Source: Saccharum officinarum
Lineage: Eukaryota > Streptophyta > Magnoliopsida > Poales > Poaceae
Length of the DNA: 64,000 nt
Assembly (NCBI GenBank): GCA_020631735.1
Contig: CM036179.1
Span: 21,381,063-21,445,062 of the forward strand
Direction of reading: 5' to 3'
Position numbers and translations under genes: made by a program
Notes under the pieces: model-generated
What the model saw: the letters and a program-made list of their open reading frames with translations, nothing else
The model's database searches: none
What the model was told of the DNA's origin: nothing
Part shown: positions 45,031 to 57,151 of the stretch, piece by piece
Position numbering within the stretch: the first letter of the stretch is position 1
Layout of the letters: the number at the start of each line of letters is the position of its first letter

Positions 45031-47257
45031 CTAGGCCTCAAGAACTTGGCAATGGAGGATGTTGTTCTTGGCGCGGCTGCGGCCAGCGAGGTTGGACAAC
45101 AGTCCAGTGAAGAAGCTCTTGGTATGCGCTTTGCCGGCGAGGGTCTGCCACCGCTGGTTTCCTGCCCCGGCCGGGACGTCGACGGCCGAGACGCTCATGT
45201 CGTTGCGGACGACGCAGAGCCTTCCGTGGAGCGCGACAATGGCGGCCGCCTCCGCCGCCTGGGAGCTCCCTCGGTGCTGCTTGCTGTCGACGCAGGTGGT
45301 CCACGAGCCCGCGGCCTCGTCGTAGGTCCTCAACCGGCATCCGTCCTTGCAGTCGGCAGCGTAGAGCCGGCCGTCGACGCACGCGCTGGGACTCCGCCAG
45401 CCGGTGACCATGCCGTCGAGGACGACGGACCACGCGTCAGCCTCCGGGGAGTACGCCTGGCTCAGCACCTGTTGCTGCGCGCCGATACCCTTCACGTACC
45501 ACCGCCCGCCGTGCACCGCGCTGACGAACGGCGCCATCGGCGCGGCCATGTCGGCCACGAAGGACCACCGGTTCTTGACCGGGTCGAACACCTCGGCGGA
45601 CCTGAGCCCGCCGCCGCCGCTCTCGCCGCCCGCGACGTACAGGCGGTTGCCCATGACGCACACGTCGAAGCACTGCCGGCGGCGCAGCATGTCCGGCGCG
45701 CGGTGCCACCGGTTGCTCCGGGCGCTGTAGAATACCACCCTCCGCATGGCGCCGCCGCCCCTGCACGGGTCCCTGCCGCCGAGCAGGTACAGGTGGCAGC
45801 CGCCGAGCACGGCGCAGCCGAACCCGTCGGCCTCCGCGTACTCGCGCGGCACGGGCGGCAGCGCGCGCCACGCGCCGCGGGACGGATCGAGCACGTCCCA
45901 CGACACGCGCCCGGGCCCGTCCCTGCCGTCGCGCTTCACGGCGTACAGCCACTGCTCCGCGAGCCCGAGCCGCCGGCGGAGGCCGTAGAAGTAGTTGCCC
46001 GCGAGCAGGCGGCACCACCTTCGGCACACCAGCCTCAGCTTCCAGTGGTCTGCTCTGGGCACCCGGATGAGACAGGCAATGGCGAGGTCGTCCGGAAGGC
46101 CCGGGAGCAGCGGGCACTGCCCTCCGCGGGTGCTCCGGTCTGCGCCCGGCCGCGGCTTCAGCGGGTGGATGGACGCCCTGAGGCTCGGTTGCACGCACGC
46201 CTTCGACACCGGGATTCGCCTCGCCGCGGCGGCGGCGGCGGCGGATGATCTGTCCACCCGGCAAAAGCATGCAGAGCTGTCAACCTGCGGCGAAGCATCA
46301 CATCACAAGAAACAGAAATTGTTAGGCAGCTCAACAAATTATTAGTATCAAGAAGTAGGCCAACCAAATCATAAATAAAAGAAGATTATATATGAGCTAG
46401 AAGCATCATAATTGGTGTTGTTGGGAATTAAATCGAGTGTGTTTATTTTCCAGTAAACGTGATTGGTTCACGAAACTTTAGAGTGATCAGACAAGAGCAT
46501 GAGACAGACACTGAATGGTGTCATGAAACAGCAACTACTTACTACAGAAGTAGTTGAACAGCTACCGTCTGGGGGGACAAGTTTGATGGCATCGCCATGC
46601 AAGTTTCACCATGAAGGATTGAAGGGCATTAGCAGCGGCGCTGATGATATGTTTACATCAATACATCTTCTCTAGAGGAACTGAACGTATTATTATGCAA
46701 CTAAGCTACTCAATGAATTTTCCTGCAGGTCAAATGAAAATGATTTCTAAACTGAATTCATTTCCTCTGCTCTGCACAGAATTATGTGCGATTGCATTAA
46801 AAAAAGCATAATCTTTTCTAGAAGAATGTCAATAATTCTCAGATGGAAAAGTCGTCGTAAGAAAATATCTAGATGCTCATACTGATAGACGCTAACAGAC
46901 TTCCATCTGAGTTCAGAACAAGATTGCTTGGTCATTTTTTCCTCGTGTGTTTGTTCTGAATTAGATTAGAATTCTATGAAGTTCAACCGACCAAAACACC
47001 TTCAAAGTGATCGATCGATGGGAAAATACAGTATGGTGAACTGATGGTCTGTCTGACTAAGAACAACAGGCTTACAGACCAGAACCCAGAAGCATCGTCA
47101 GAGATTTCCAAGAACGTGCTCAACTAAAGCAATCCAACGATGGCGTGCATGCAAATAAGCAAGGAATATATGTAATCCATGAGACGAACCGAAGCAGAGG
47201 AGGAGAGGGAAAGAAAGAGAGACTCACCAACGGAGCTGCTCTGTTCCTTCTGTCCAT
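45031..47257 (-). CDS. F-box/kelch-repeat protein, SAGL1-like, 2 exons, 427 aa, copy C
   Basis: Exon 1 is 47257-47228 and exon 2 is 46284-45031. The encoded protein is identical to copy B at every residue I compared, including all five positions where B differs from A. The intron lacks the MITE and differs from B by only a few bases. Because the surrounding 12 kb also repeats B up to the same SIRE insertion, this is probably the same gene as copy B, assembled twice, or its other allele. Confidence 0.85.
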
Positions 47258-48629
47258 GCTGTTCCTGAACCAACGAATTTTTTTTGAAGCAACGGCAGGA
47301 GCTCCGCCGCTCAATTAAGACGAAAAAATTTATGTACAAGCTCCTGAACCAACGAACAAGCTGTCTGCAGCTGCAAGAACCAACCGATCACCAACCGGAC
47401 ATCACACCATTGCTATCCCCATCCTCTCCGCTGGCAAATGGCAGCCTCAGCCGGAGTCTCCCAACCAGAAACTCCTTCTAGCACCCTGGTGCCTTTCTGC
47501 TTCTGCGATTGCGAGGAGGAAGACGAGAAAGAACAAAGAAGTATCGACTGGCGACTGGTGACCCCAAATGGAGGCCGCACCTCGCATTAAAGCCTGGCTT
47601 GTGTGCCTGCCAGTGGACCCGGTCCGCAGCTGCGGCACACACAGAGCACTCAGGTCAGGGCGCCACCAGGCCCACCACAGCCCACAGGCCCCTTTCCGTT
47701 GCTGCCATTTCGTCTCCTTTCTCAGTCAACCACTCCTGTTCGTCTCGTCTGCATGGTTGAATGGCTGATCACTGATTGCCCTGAAGACTATCCTCCAGAT
47801 CATTTGGGTGCTTGGCAGCTGACACCAGTTGTTCTCCTTCTGATGCTGAAAGATGAATTCCTAAATTTTGCAGTGTTTGTGTGTAACAAACTGCTTTTGT
47901 TTCTCCTGCTGTTTGTTTCTTTGTTTGCCCGCTGTGCTCTGAATAGATCAGCAGACAGTTAACATTGTTTAGCACAAACTCGACGTGACGGCGTATTCAT
48001 GCTTAACAGCTTTGATCTTTCTGGATACAGCTAGTTGTAGTCGAAGAACTTCCATGAACACGTTCCATATGTTATCCATGTTTGTGACAGCAAAGCCAGA
48101 ACTGAATACTGAAGGTCGACGTCGACCACGGCCACTACGTAACAGAACCTCTAAAAGCAGGTAAAGCAGACAAGGGGGAACGGCAAGCGACAGCGTCAGT
48201 AGTCAGGATCAGGCGAATGCAGAGACGAATGAGTGAGATTAAACTAAGATGGAGACTTCGAGTTCCTTGGAATCAAAACAAGGGGAAAGAAGAGAGGTGT
48301 GATCGGTGGCCTAACATCGCCGGGAGATGATAGGTCAATTTGCAGGAGCAATCATAATTCATAGGATAGGGCTGCACGGCCAGCATATGATCGATGATGA
48401 CAATGTGCACCATCTTTTTTTCCATTTCCGTGAAAATAGAAGCACAAAGATGCAAGGGCTATCTCAAGTTTCAACTAGGGATGTCAATAGCATGAGCTTT
48501 CATCCCTGCGGGGAAAACCTTGTAGAGACCATGCATTTCTATAGGCTTGTGGACCAGGTAAAGGTGATTATACTTGTATATTATAGGATAGCAAAAATGT
48601 CCGACCGAAAAATACAAAATCTTGTTACG
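47258..48629. other. 5' flank of the F-box gene, unit C
   Basis: Counterpart of 35118-36489. It carries a small cluster of base differences at 47463-47524 not shared by A or B. No additional gene. Confidence 0.45.
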
Positions 48630-48631
48630 TA

Positions 48632-48778
48632 CTCCCCCGTTCTAAATTATAAGACATTTTTTATCTTTCTAAATACATTGCTTTTACTGTGTATCTAGAT
48701 ATAATGTATATTTAAGTGCATAGCAAAAGCTACATATCTAGAAAAATAAAAATTTCTTATAATTTGGAATAGAGGGAG
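48632..48778. mobile_element. Stowaway MITE, unit C
   Basis: Same insertion as in A and B, with TA target duplications (48630-48631 and 48779-48780); one base longer than the B copy. Confidence 0.88.
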
Positions 48779-50580
48779 TATATTATTGTTTGTCCTAAGT
48801 TAAACTTCACTAGTTCCATAGTATTGTTTGTCCTAATTAAATTAAATTTCTCTAATTTTGACTAAATTTCTAGATAAATATGTTAATATTTATAAATTTA
48901 AATTCAAATAAATGCCCTATCAAAACATATTTGGTGTTATAAATGTTGAACAAAGTTAAAAGAATTTTGACTTAGGTCAACCAAAATGAACAGATGCTAT
49001 TTCGTAAACAGAAATTGGTAAATGGAAATAATCACATGAGAATCAGTTACGGCATGGAGTTCTCACATGGAAGAGTGGCACAATATCTCACCACAAAAAT
49101 GTCATTGATAAAAATAATATAGCGACATCGGCACATTGGGTAGCCACAAGAGTGAGTTTTGCACGGTGGGTACACGAGAGGATGGGAGATAGTTCATCAT
49201 CCCGTCCTCGCGAAACCCGACAGATATTGTCTGCTCACTCATTTCAATCCCCATAGGACTAAATCAGTTCTATCCCATCCTAAATAGAGAAATAATTCCT
49301 AGCGAGCAATCGGGGATCGAGACCCCTTGCTATCCGTAGGATTTTGGGCATGAGTAACTTAACATAAATGTTTTAATTAATACGGTGAAATAGCAACGTA
49401 CTATAGACTTAAGAAATCATATTATAATATATTAATAGTAAGGTCCTACGATCGTCTTATAAAATGAATTAAGTCTAAAATTTAACTTAGACAAGTTTAC
49501 TTAGGCCTTTGTCCTAGAGATTGTTAGGTAGACCACCTATCCACGCTCTAGGGACATGTTTGGATGGCTCTTGGACAGAGCTTCCTGTGCCAGACAACGC
49601 TCCTAGGCGTCCAATTTTGGACACTTAGGGCTAGGATCGTCTACCTGGTCAGGCACAACTTGCCAGGGCACAAACCAAACACGCCCTTGTGTAGTCTATG
49701 AGATCACATACTCTTTGTTAGAGTCTGCAATAGATCTGGCACGACTCATTATACCAGTGATCACATACAAACCTCTATGGTATTATCCTAGGGCTCACAT
49801 TATTTTTGGCCAGTGGGTTTCCAATATAAAACACACGATGGCACAACCAAGGCATCAGGACTTAATCAACTAAAACGACAACTGGTCTAGCACGTGAGAT
49901 CCGTCCCATCTTATATGTGTGTTGTGTTCTTCACCATCGATTTTTATATCGGGGGTAAATCTAACACCGTTAAAAAGCAACGTTTATTGTTTTGTTTCTA
50001 AAAAACAAACTTTTTCCACACAGATGCTTCATCTGTTTATCGATTGATCCCTTTCATGCACTAGGGTTTGCAGGATCCAGCCCACTAGGGAAGCATAAAC
50101 GTCGGAGAGAAGCAAATATCTTAGACTGCCGCCGCCTCCATTGACTTGCGTGGCTTCCAGTTCTCGGTGCGATTAGCAGACTGCGGCGGAGAGTAGAGTC
50201 ACCGAGGAGTCGTGCCGCCAAAGGCCAAACGCCATCCCGTCAGCCATCGCGGCCTCGCTGCTCGCGGCCGTGCCAGGCGCCCACGCGTCGGCGTCACCGG
50301 CTTGCGCCCTCGCCGGTGCGACACTGCCGAATTGGGCAACTGGAGCAGCAGAGGATCAGGATTCAGAAATGAGGAGCGAGCGCGAGTCTGTAGGTGCAAC
50401 TGTCCAAGAGATCGAGCCGCACGCTACACGCACAAGCAAGGTATGCTAATTCGTCATCTGTGCAAGTGCAATGATCATCCGTGCAGCTTTTTACTAAATC
50501 CATTCCAAGCTAGAGTTCGTTTGACTTTTTTTTATCTCAAGTTTGACCATTCATCTTATTCAAAAATTTGTGCTAAATAT
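48779..50580. other. Unit C spacer with MITE relics and exon-like block
   Basis: Counterpart of 36638-38435. Degraded MITEs lie at about 48789-48979 and 49551-49686, and the unidentified exon-like block at about 50115-50442. No identified gene. Confidence 0.45.
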
Positions 50581-52007
50581 TGTTGGAATTGATCTCTACC
50601 GCCCAACTGGGCCCTTGACCTGCGCCCTGATCGGGGGTGCCCAGCCCATAGACGGCTGGTGGGCCCCTATCGCGCAACGCTATAAAGAGAAGGTAGAGGC
50701 CAGTGGCACACGGTACGAGGTTCGCCGCCGCTCACAGTGTCCCCACCTAACCCTAATCCGATCCGGAGGGTAGCGCTGAAGGCGATGGGAAGCTCCACCG
50801 GCGCCTCTGCACTGCGTCCCACTTCGACACCGACGCCGGACTTCACTGCCACCCCTACACCAACGGTCAGCCACTCTCACCTCTCTCCTCTCTCCCTCTC
50901 TCTCTATTCAGTAGATTATGTTCTAGGAGATGGTTATGTAAAGATGTACCCGCTAGATCCTACAGTTTTTAACATTGGTATCAAAGTCTGGTCTGGTGTG
51001 TGGATCCAGTTGGAAAATCAAAAGAATCAAAAAGAAAGAATGAATCGAATTCGGAATCCTAACCCTAACCCTAAAGAAAGAGAGGACGGAGAGGAGAGAT
51101 ACCTACCCGGGTCCTTTTCGCTGCCGTCGACACCGCTGTCATGCGGGAAGGATCCCGCCACCGTGCGGGAAGGAGCACCCGAGCCACCGGCTCACCGGCG
51201 CTCCACTGCGCAGCGCGCGGGCTCAGGGCACCACCGCGGTGCCACTCGACAGCGCCGCGCGCGGCTCCAACCGCACGCGTGCGCCGGCGAGGGGTGCCGC
51301 AGCAGCGCCGCCACACCTTCCTCTGGTCGTCACAAGCGGCCGCGCTGTTTTTTCAGTTGCTCCGTCATGGCGCTGGGAGAAAGGGGAGGAAGAAGAGAAA
51401 GGAAAGAGAAGGGGAGCTGGCCGGAGCAGGCCGGGACGGACTCCGTCGGCGCCATCCCCTCGCCGCCGCCGCCGCCGCGGGCCAAGCGCCGGGAAACGCG
51501 GCACAGCGAGAAGAACGCGGACGGGGCGAAGAGAATGGAGATTAGGGTTCAAGAATTCGGCCACCGCGCCGTTTTGATCGGCCGAGAAGCATGGACGACC
51601 GTCCGATCGCGATGGACGGCCAGAACCGCTCAGGCCGAAATGAGCCCACGCGAGCGAGTGAAATCCCGGCCCAGGCCCAGGTTACGGCCTGGGCGGGGGG
51701 CGGGAGCAGGGCGCGCGCCGTTGGGCCACGTCGGCATGCTGGGCTGGCACAGCCGCCGCGCGCGAGTGGGCCGCGACAGCGTGCGCGCGCAAACGGGCCT
51801 CGGGTCGATTTAAGCAGGAGCAAAGTGAAAAGAAAAGTTTTTGTTTTATTATTTTCAGAAGCTTCTTAATTGGTGTTTTCTGTTAAGTTTTGATGCTAAA
51901 TCTTGTTCAAATTTTGAACCAACGTGAAATTTAAGCAAAGAGTAGTTAAGTGCATTAAGATGCTTCTGGATAATATTATTTTAAGAGTATTATTTGATAT
52001 TTCCGCT
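50581..52007 (+). mobile_element. Ty1/copia 5' LTR, PBS and leader, unit C, interrupted by the SIRE element
   Basis: The LTR is 50581-50974 (394 bp, single 123-bp block), the PBS TGGTATCAAAGC is at 50976 and the GC-rich leader runs to 52007. The leader keeps bases that are missing in unit B. The long plus-strand frame across LTR and leader (50737-51813) is broken in A and B and is not a gene. The SIRE-type element is inserted after TTCCGCT. Confidence 0.82.
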
Positions 52008-52848
52008 TGAAAGCATCTAGGCCCCGGTGTTGGTTTCGGCAATTGATGACAATGTATTATTACCATGACTAACGTGTGTTTTGCAGAAGCGTTGGTAAGT
52101 TAGGTCATGGAGTTGATAACTGCTTTGGACACTATGGTATTCATGTCCCTTGATGGAAATCGTTTCGGTTTTCAAATGATCAACGACAAGATTAAGGACG
52201 GTTAGTTCCGGATGTCAAGGTGTTGAGTTACATCCGAAATAGTCGTTAGAATCTTTGTTTCTTCCTTTGACCATACTATAAAGGGGGGCATGAGCCAGTA
52301 GCTTGATCTAGGTGAGTCTTTTGTTTAGGTGTGGTGCACACTTGTCAAACTTAGCACTAGGTAGCTCTAGAAAAGCTCAAGGTTTAGTTGGAAGCAACTT
52401 GGTTCAAGTTGTGTCGCGTTTCGAAGTCGTTTGAGCAGTTTACCTGTGACCGAACGCGGTCTTTGTCATGACCGGACGCGTCCAGTCAGTACTAACAAGT
52501 CACTGCATCGTTAACTGGTTGACCGGACGCGGTCCCTACGAGGACCGGACGCGGTGATCAGTCTGACACGTGTTCTAGAGAGTAAACAGTGTGATCGGAC
52601 GCGACTGTGAAGTGATCGGACGCGTCCGGTCACGTTCCAGTAAGATCCCAAGCTAACCTGACGCGTCCGGTCATCTATGATCAGACGCGGTCGAGCGTCA
52701 GGTGGAAGTTCAGTTAAGTTCTTGCATGATCGGACGTGTCCGGTCATCCCTGACCGGCGCGTCCGGTCATCTCTGACCGACGCGTCCGATCACTCAGAGC
52801 TGACTTTCGGTTTTCGACCGTTACACTTGACCGGCGCGTCTGGTCATG
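52008..52848 (+). mobile_element. Truncated 5' LTR of the SIRE-type element
   Basis: It matches 62497 onward up to CCGG(C/T)... near 52848 and then joins directly to mid-gag sequence (TCGGATGTTGC). The rest of the LTR, the PBS and the first part of gag are missing. By eye about 20 substitutions separate the two LTRs in the first ~305 bp, mostly transitions, so the insertion is not very recent. About 52450-52848 carries the CCGGACGCG palindrome array. Confidence 0.85.
52450..52848 (+). repeat. Array of CCGGACGCGTCCGG palindrome variants in the 5' LTR
   Basis: About a dozen full or half sites of the 16-bp palindrome ACCGGACGCGTCCGGT and variants (GACCGGACGCGGTC, GATCGGACGCGTCCGGTCA, GACCGGCGCGTCCGGTCA), spaced irregularly at 15-60 bp. 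The array recurs at 58468-58806 and 62937-63340. Confidence 0.85.
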
Positions 52849-54735
52849 TCGGATGTTGCTAGGAGGATCTTGAGTGTTCTTCCCATTGAGAAGTATGGAC
52901 ACATTGTCACCGTACTTCACCAAAGTGATCTCTCCGCCACAACACCGACACAAGTATTGGGAAAGATCAATGCTCATGAGATGTACATGCATATCACTCC
53001 AGAAGAGGGCTCATCATCTTCCAAGAAGACAGACTTGGCCTTCAAAGCTAGTCATGAAAAGAAAAAGAAGAAGGGCCAAGCCATGATGGTGCAAGAAAGC
53101 TCAAGTGAAAGTGATATTGATGATGCATCACTTGCACTCATGGTGAGGAAGACCACCAAGATGCTAAAGAAGCTCAACAAAAGTGGCATCAAGTTCGATG
53201 GCAAGAAGAAGAAATTCTTCACAAGTAGCAAAATGAAGCCAATATCCAAAATGGATTGCTTCAATTGTGGTGAACTTGGCCACCTAGCTCATCAATGCCT
53301 GAAGCCTCCAAAAGACAAGTACAAGAACAAGTACAAGGACAAGAAAGATGATTCAAGTGATGAAGAAAATGAGAAAAGAAAGAACAAGCCATACAAAAAG
53401 AAAGATGGCAAGAAAAGAGAGTTCTACAAGAAGAAGAAGGGAGGCAAAGCTTACATTGTTGGTGATTGGCTCACCGACATTGGGTCATCACGTGAGTCCT
53501 CTGGCGATAAAAGCGACGATGAAAAAGAGAAGATCGCCACATTTGTGATTGGGCCATCATCATCTTCGCCAACGTCTTCATCACCACCTTCACTGCCACC
53601 TTCACCATCATCATCTACTTCTCACCTATGTCTCATGGCTAAGGGTGATCAAAAGGTATAAAACAATGATAGTGATGATGATGATAGTGATAGTGATGAT
53701 GAATATGATGCACCTTCTTATGATGAACTTGTAAAATTGTTGAACAAATACTCTAAAATCATAAGAAGAACTAGAAATGAAAATGATGAGCTTCAACATG
53801 AAAATGAATCACTCTCATCTAAGCTTGAGAATGCACATAAGACTAGTGATGAGCTCAAAGATCAAAATGGAACTATGTCTTCTACTCTCAAGGAGCTCAA
53901 AACTTCTAACAAAAAGCTTAGAGATGAACATGATAAACTTGAGAAGAAGCATGGTGAACTTATCACTAGACTCAACTTGCTAAAAGATGAATATACTACA
54001 TTGAAAATCAATTATGATAGTCTTATTGTTGCTAATGAGCTTGCTCTTGAGACACATGATGCTACTAACCAAGTTGTTAAGATTGATATAGCTACATTAT
54101 GTGATGATTTGATTGTTGAGAACTTTGAGCAAGGCTCTAGCGGTAAAGGCAAGAGTGTGGTTGAGTTCGACAACCATGATGATTATGTCAAGCTCAAGAG
54201 TGAAAATGAGATGCTTAAGATTGAGAACAAGAAGTTGATGGTTCTTGAAAAGCAAGCACCAAATGAGTCACTTATTGAAGAAAAGAAAAAGCTTAAGCAA
54301 GAAAAAGAGCATCTCAAGACCGGCCTAAGCAAGTTCACAAGAGGCCAACATTTGTAAAGTGAGCTACTCATGAACACCGTCATGAAGATGGATAGAAGTG
54401 GCATTGGTTACTTGGCAAATCAAGAGAAGAAGGCTAAAGCTCAACAACAACAAAACAAGTCAAAGCCCAAGCCAAAGAGATGTGTTGAGTGTGGACAAGA
54501 AGGCCATTTTGCTCATGAGTGCAAAACTCCACCACCACAACCCTTGCCCAAGCATGCTAGACCCTTTGCCTTCAATACTCATTACATGCTTAGAAAAGAT
54601 TCAAGTGGAAAGATGAAAGTCATGTTCTTGGGTCCCCCTAACAAAAATAGGCCAAAGAAAATATGGGTTGCCAAGTTACTAGTTGAGAAAGTCAAGGGTC
54701 CCTCTCAAATTTGGGTCCCTAAACAAAAGGCTTGA
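52849..54735 (+). pseudogene. SIRE-type gag, N-terminus deleted, stops inside
   Basis: The frame runs from the LTR junction through stops at 53659-53661 and 54355-54357 to 54735. The start RRILSVLPIEKYGHIV is the middle of the usual gag domain. A Lys-rich region follows, then a CCHC knuckle CFNCGELGHLAHQC (about 53256-53297), a Ser/Pro-rich linker, a long heptad-rich coiled coil (about 53737-54350) and a second knuckle CVECGQEGHFAHEC (54482-54523). Both internal stops are TAA where glutamine (CAA) fits the context. It cannot form a complete capsid protein. Confidence 0.82.
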
Positions 54736-54749
54736 TCTCTTATGTGTAG

Positions 54750-54971
54750 GTGAACTACAAGACCGGTGGATCTCATTGGGTGATTGATAGTGGTTGCACA
54801 CAACATATGACCGGTGATCCTCGTATGTTCACCTCACTTGAAGAGAATGGGGTATGTCAAGATAAGATCATATTTGGGGACAATTCAAAGAGCAAAGTCA
54901 AGGGTATAGGCAAGATTGCAATATCAAATGATCACTCTCTCTCTCAAATGTGCTCTATGTTGCTTCATTGA
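54750..54971 (+). pseudogene. SIRE-type aspartic protease
   Basis: The copia protease motif WVIDSGCTQHMTGD is followed by FGDNSKSKVKGIGKI. It is in a different frame from the gag upstream (change near 54735-54750) and from integrase downstream (change near 54945, at a run of TCTCTCTCTC). The DSG active site is present, but the polyprotein cannot be read through without frameshifts. Confidence 0.8.
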
Positions 54972-56050
54972 GTTTCAACTTACTATCCGTTGGGCAACTT
55001 TGTAACCTTGGCTACCAATGCTTGTTCTCTCCAAATAAAGTGGTAGTTACAAAGATAGATGACAAGCAAGTGATTTTCAAGGGTTTTAGATATAATAATC
55101 TCTATCTTGTTGACTTCACCTCTGAAGATGCAAACTTGATGACATATTTGTTCACCAAAACTACACTTGGATGGCTTTGGCATAGGAGGCTTGCTCATGT
55201 TGGAATGAACACTCTCAACAAGCTATTGAAGAAAGAATTAGTGAGAGGTTTGAAGGATGTAAAGTTTGAGAAGGACAAACCTTGTAGTGCATGTCAAGCC
55301 GGCAAACAAGTTGCAAATACTCATCCAACCAAAGCTTACATGTCAACATCAAGTGTACTATAACTTCTACACATGGATTTGTTTGGTCCTACAACTTACA
55401 AGAGCTTGGGTGGAAATCTCTATTGCCTAGTGATTGTGGATGACTACTCAAGATACACTTGGACTTTCTTCCTTCATGACAAATCTGAAGTGGCAAATTG
55501 CTTCAAGAAGTTTGCAAAGAGAGCTCAAAATGAATTTGAAGTCAAGATAAAGAAGATTAGAAGTGACAATGGCAAAGAGTTTGACAACACAAATATTGAA
55601 GCTTATTGTGATGAAATTGGAATCAAGCATGAAGTTTCATTAACCTATACTCCTCAACAAAATGGTGTAGTTGAGAGAAAGAACCGGACTTTGATCACTC
55701 TTGCAAGAACAATGCTAGATGAGTACAACACACCGGAGAAATTGTGGGCCGAGGCAATCAACACTGCATGCTATGCTTCAAATCGCCTCTTCCTACAAAA
55801 GTTCCTTGGCAAGACCCCCTATGAGTTGCTAAATGGGAAGAAGCCGGACGTCTCATTCTTCCGGGTGTTTGGTTGCAAATGCTACATCTACAAGAAGCGT
55901 CAACACATAGGGAAGTTCCAAAGACGTTGTGATGTTGGTTTTCTTGTTGGTTACTCATCAAAGTCCAAAGCATATAGAGTATTTAACCATGCCACCGGTT
56001 TGGTTGAAAAAACATATGATGTGGAATTTGATGAATCTAATGGCTCCTAA
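54950..56050 (+). pseudogene. SIRE-type integrase (GAG-pre-integrase, zinc finger and core)
   Basis: The N-terminal LWHRRLAHVGMNTLNKL and CSACQAGK give the HHCC-type zinc-binding segment. After one stop (TAA at 55361-55363) the catalytic core follows: MDLFGPT, VDDYSRYTW, IRSDNGKEFDN and the TPQQNGVVERKNRT signature carrying the last catalytic Glu. All three D,D,E residues look present. The C-terminal CKCYIYKKRQHIGKF and FLVGYSSKSKAYRVFN follow. The frame ends at 56050 in a TAA that again fits CAA. Confidence 0.85.
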
Positions 56051-56101
56051 GGAGCAATTGAGAATTGTGATGATGTAGGTGATGAACCATTAAGAGAGAC
56101 C

Positions 56102-57118
56102 ATGAAGAACATGCCGGTGGGAGACATCAAGCCTAAAGATGATGAAGATGATGTACAAATTGTCAATCCACCATCTTCATCATATGTGCCTCAAGATGAT
56201 GACAAGAATGAGAGAGTTGAAAATAAATATACTCATGTCTCTCATCAACAAGCCAAGACACAAGCTCAAGATGTTGATGCTCCCCATCCTACTCCTCAAA
56301 TGGTTGATCGAAGAAACTCACCCCTACTTCAAGCACATCCACAAGATCTCATCATAGGGATTCCTACAAAGGGTGTAATGACTCGATCTCAAAAGTTTAC
56401 TTCTTTTGTTAAACATCACTCTTTTGTCTCTTGTCTTGAACCTAAGAATGTAGAAGAAGCTCTTCAAGATCCAGATTGGGTGAATGCCATGCATGAAGAA
56501 TTGAACAACTTCGCCCGCAATCAAGTTTGGACACTTGAAGAGCATCCAAAAGGCGCAAGAGTCATTGGAACCAAGTGGGTGTTCCGCAACAAGCAAGATG
56601 ATCAAGGCATAGTAGTAAGGAACAAGGCAAGACTAGTAGCAAAAGGGTTCTCTCAAGTTGAAGGTCTTGATTTTGGAGAGACTTTTGCACCCGTTGCAAG
56701 ACTTGAAGCCATTCGTATCCTTCTTGCATATGCATCACATCAGGAAATGAAACTATATCAAATGGATGTGAAAAGTGCTTTTTTAAATGGCTTCATAAAT
56801 GAACTAGTCTATGTTGAACAACCTCCCGGGTTTGAAGACCCTAGATATCCTAATCATGTTTATAGGTTGTCCAAGGCGCTATATGGGTTCAAGCAAGCCC
56901 TTAGAGCGTGGTATGAGCGCCTCTGGGACTTCCTCATTGAGAAGGGCTTCACTATTGGGAAGGTTGACACCACACTATTCACCAAGAAGTTTAATGAAGA
57001 GATCTTCATTTATCAAGTCTATGTTGATAATATTATCTTCGGGTCAACAAATGAAGATTATTGCAAGGAATTTGGTGAATTGATGTCGAAAGAGTTCGAG
57101 ATGCCAATGATTGGTTAG
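56102..57118 (+). pseudogene. SIRE-type reverse transcriptase
   Basis: In frame with integrase after the stop at 56050. An acidic linker precedes the RT domain ([65 protein letters not shown] and [15 protein letters not shown], listed separately). The catalytic motif reads YVDNIIFGS: the second Asp of the YVDD box is Asn, which should abolish polymerase activity. The frame ends in TAG at 57118, where GAG (Glu) is expected. Confidence 0.87.
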
Positions 57119-57151
57119 ATAACATTCTTTCTTGGTTTTCAAGTCAAGCAA

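Noticed and set aside
50737..51813. 358-codon plus-strand frame in unit C covering the copia LTR and leader
   Set aside because: It starts inside an LTR, spans the PBS, is broken in A and B by indels, and has no gag-like motif.
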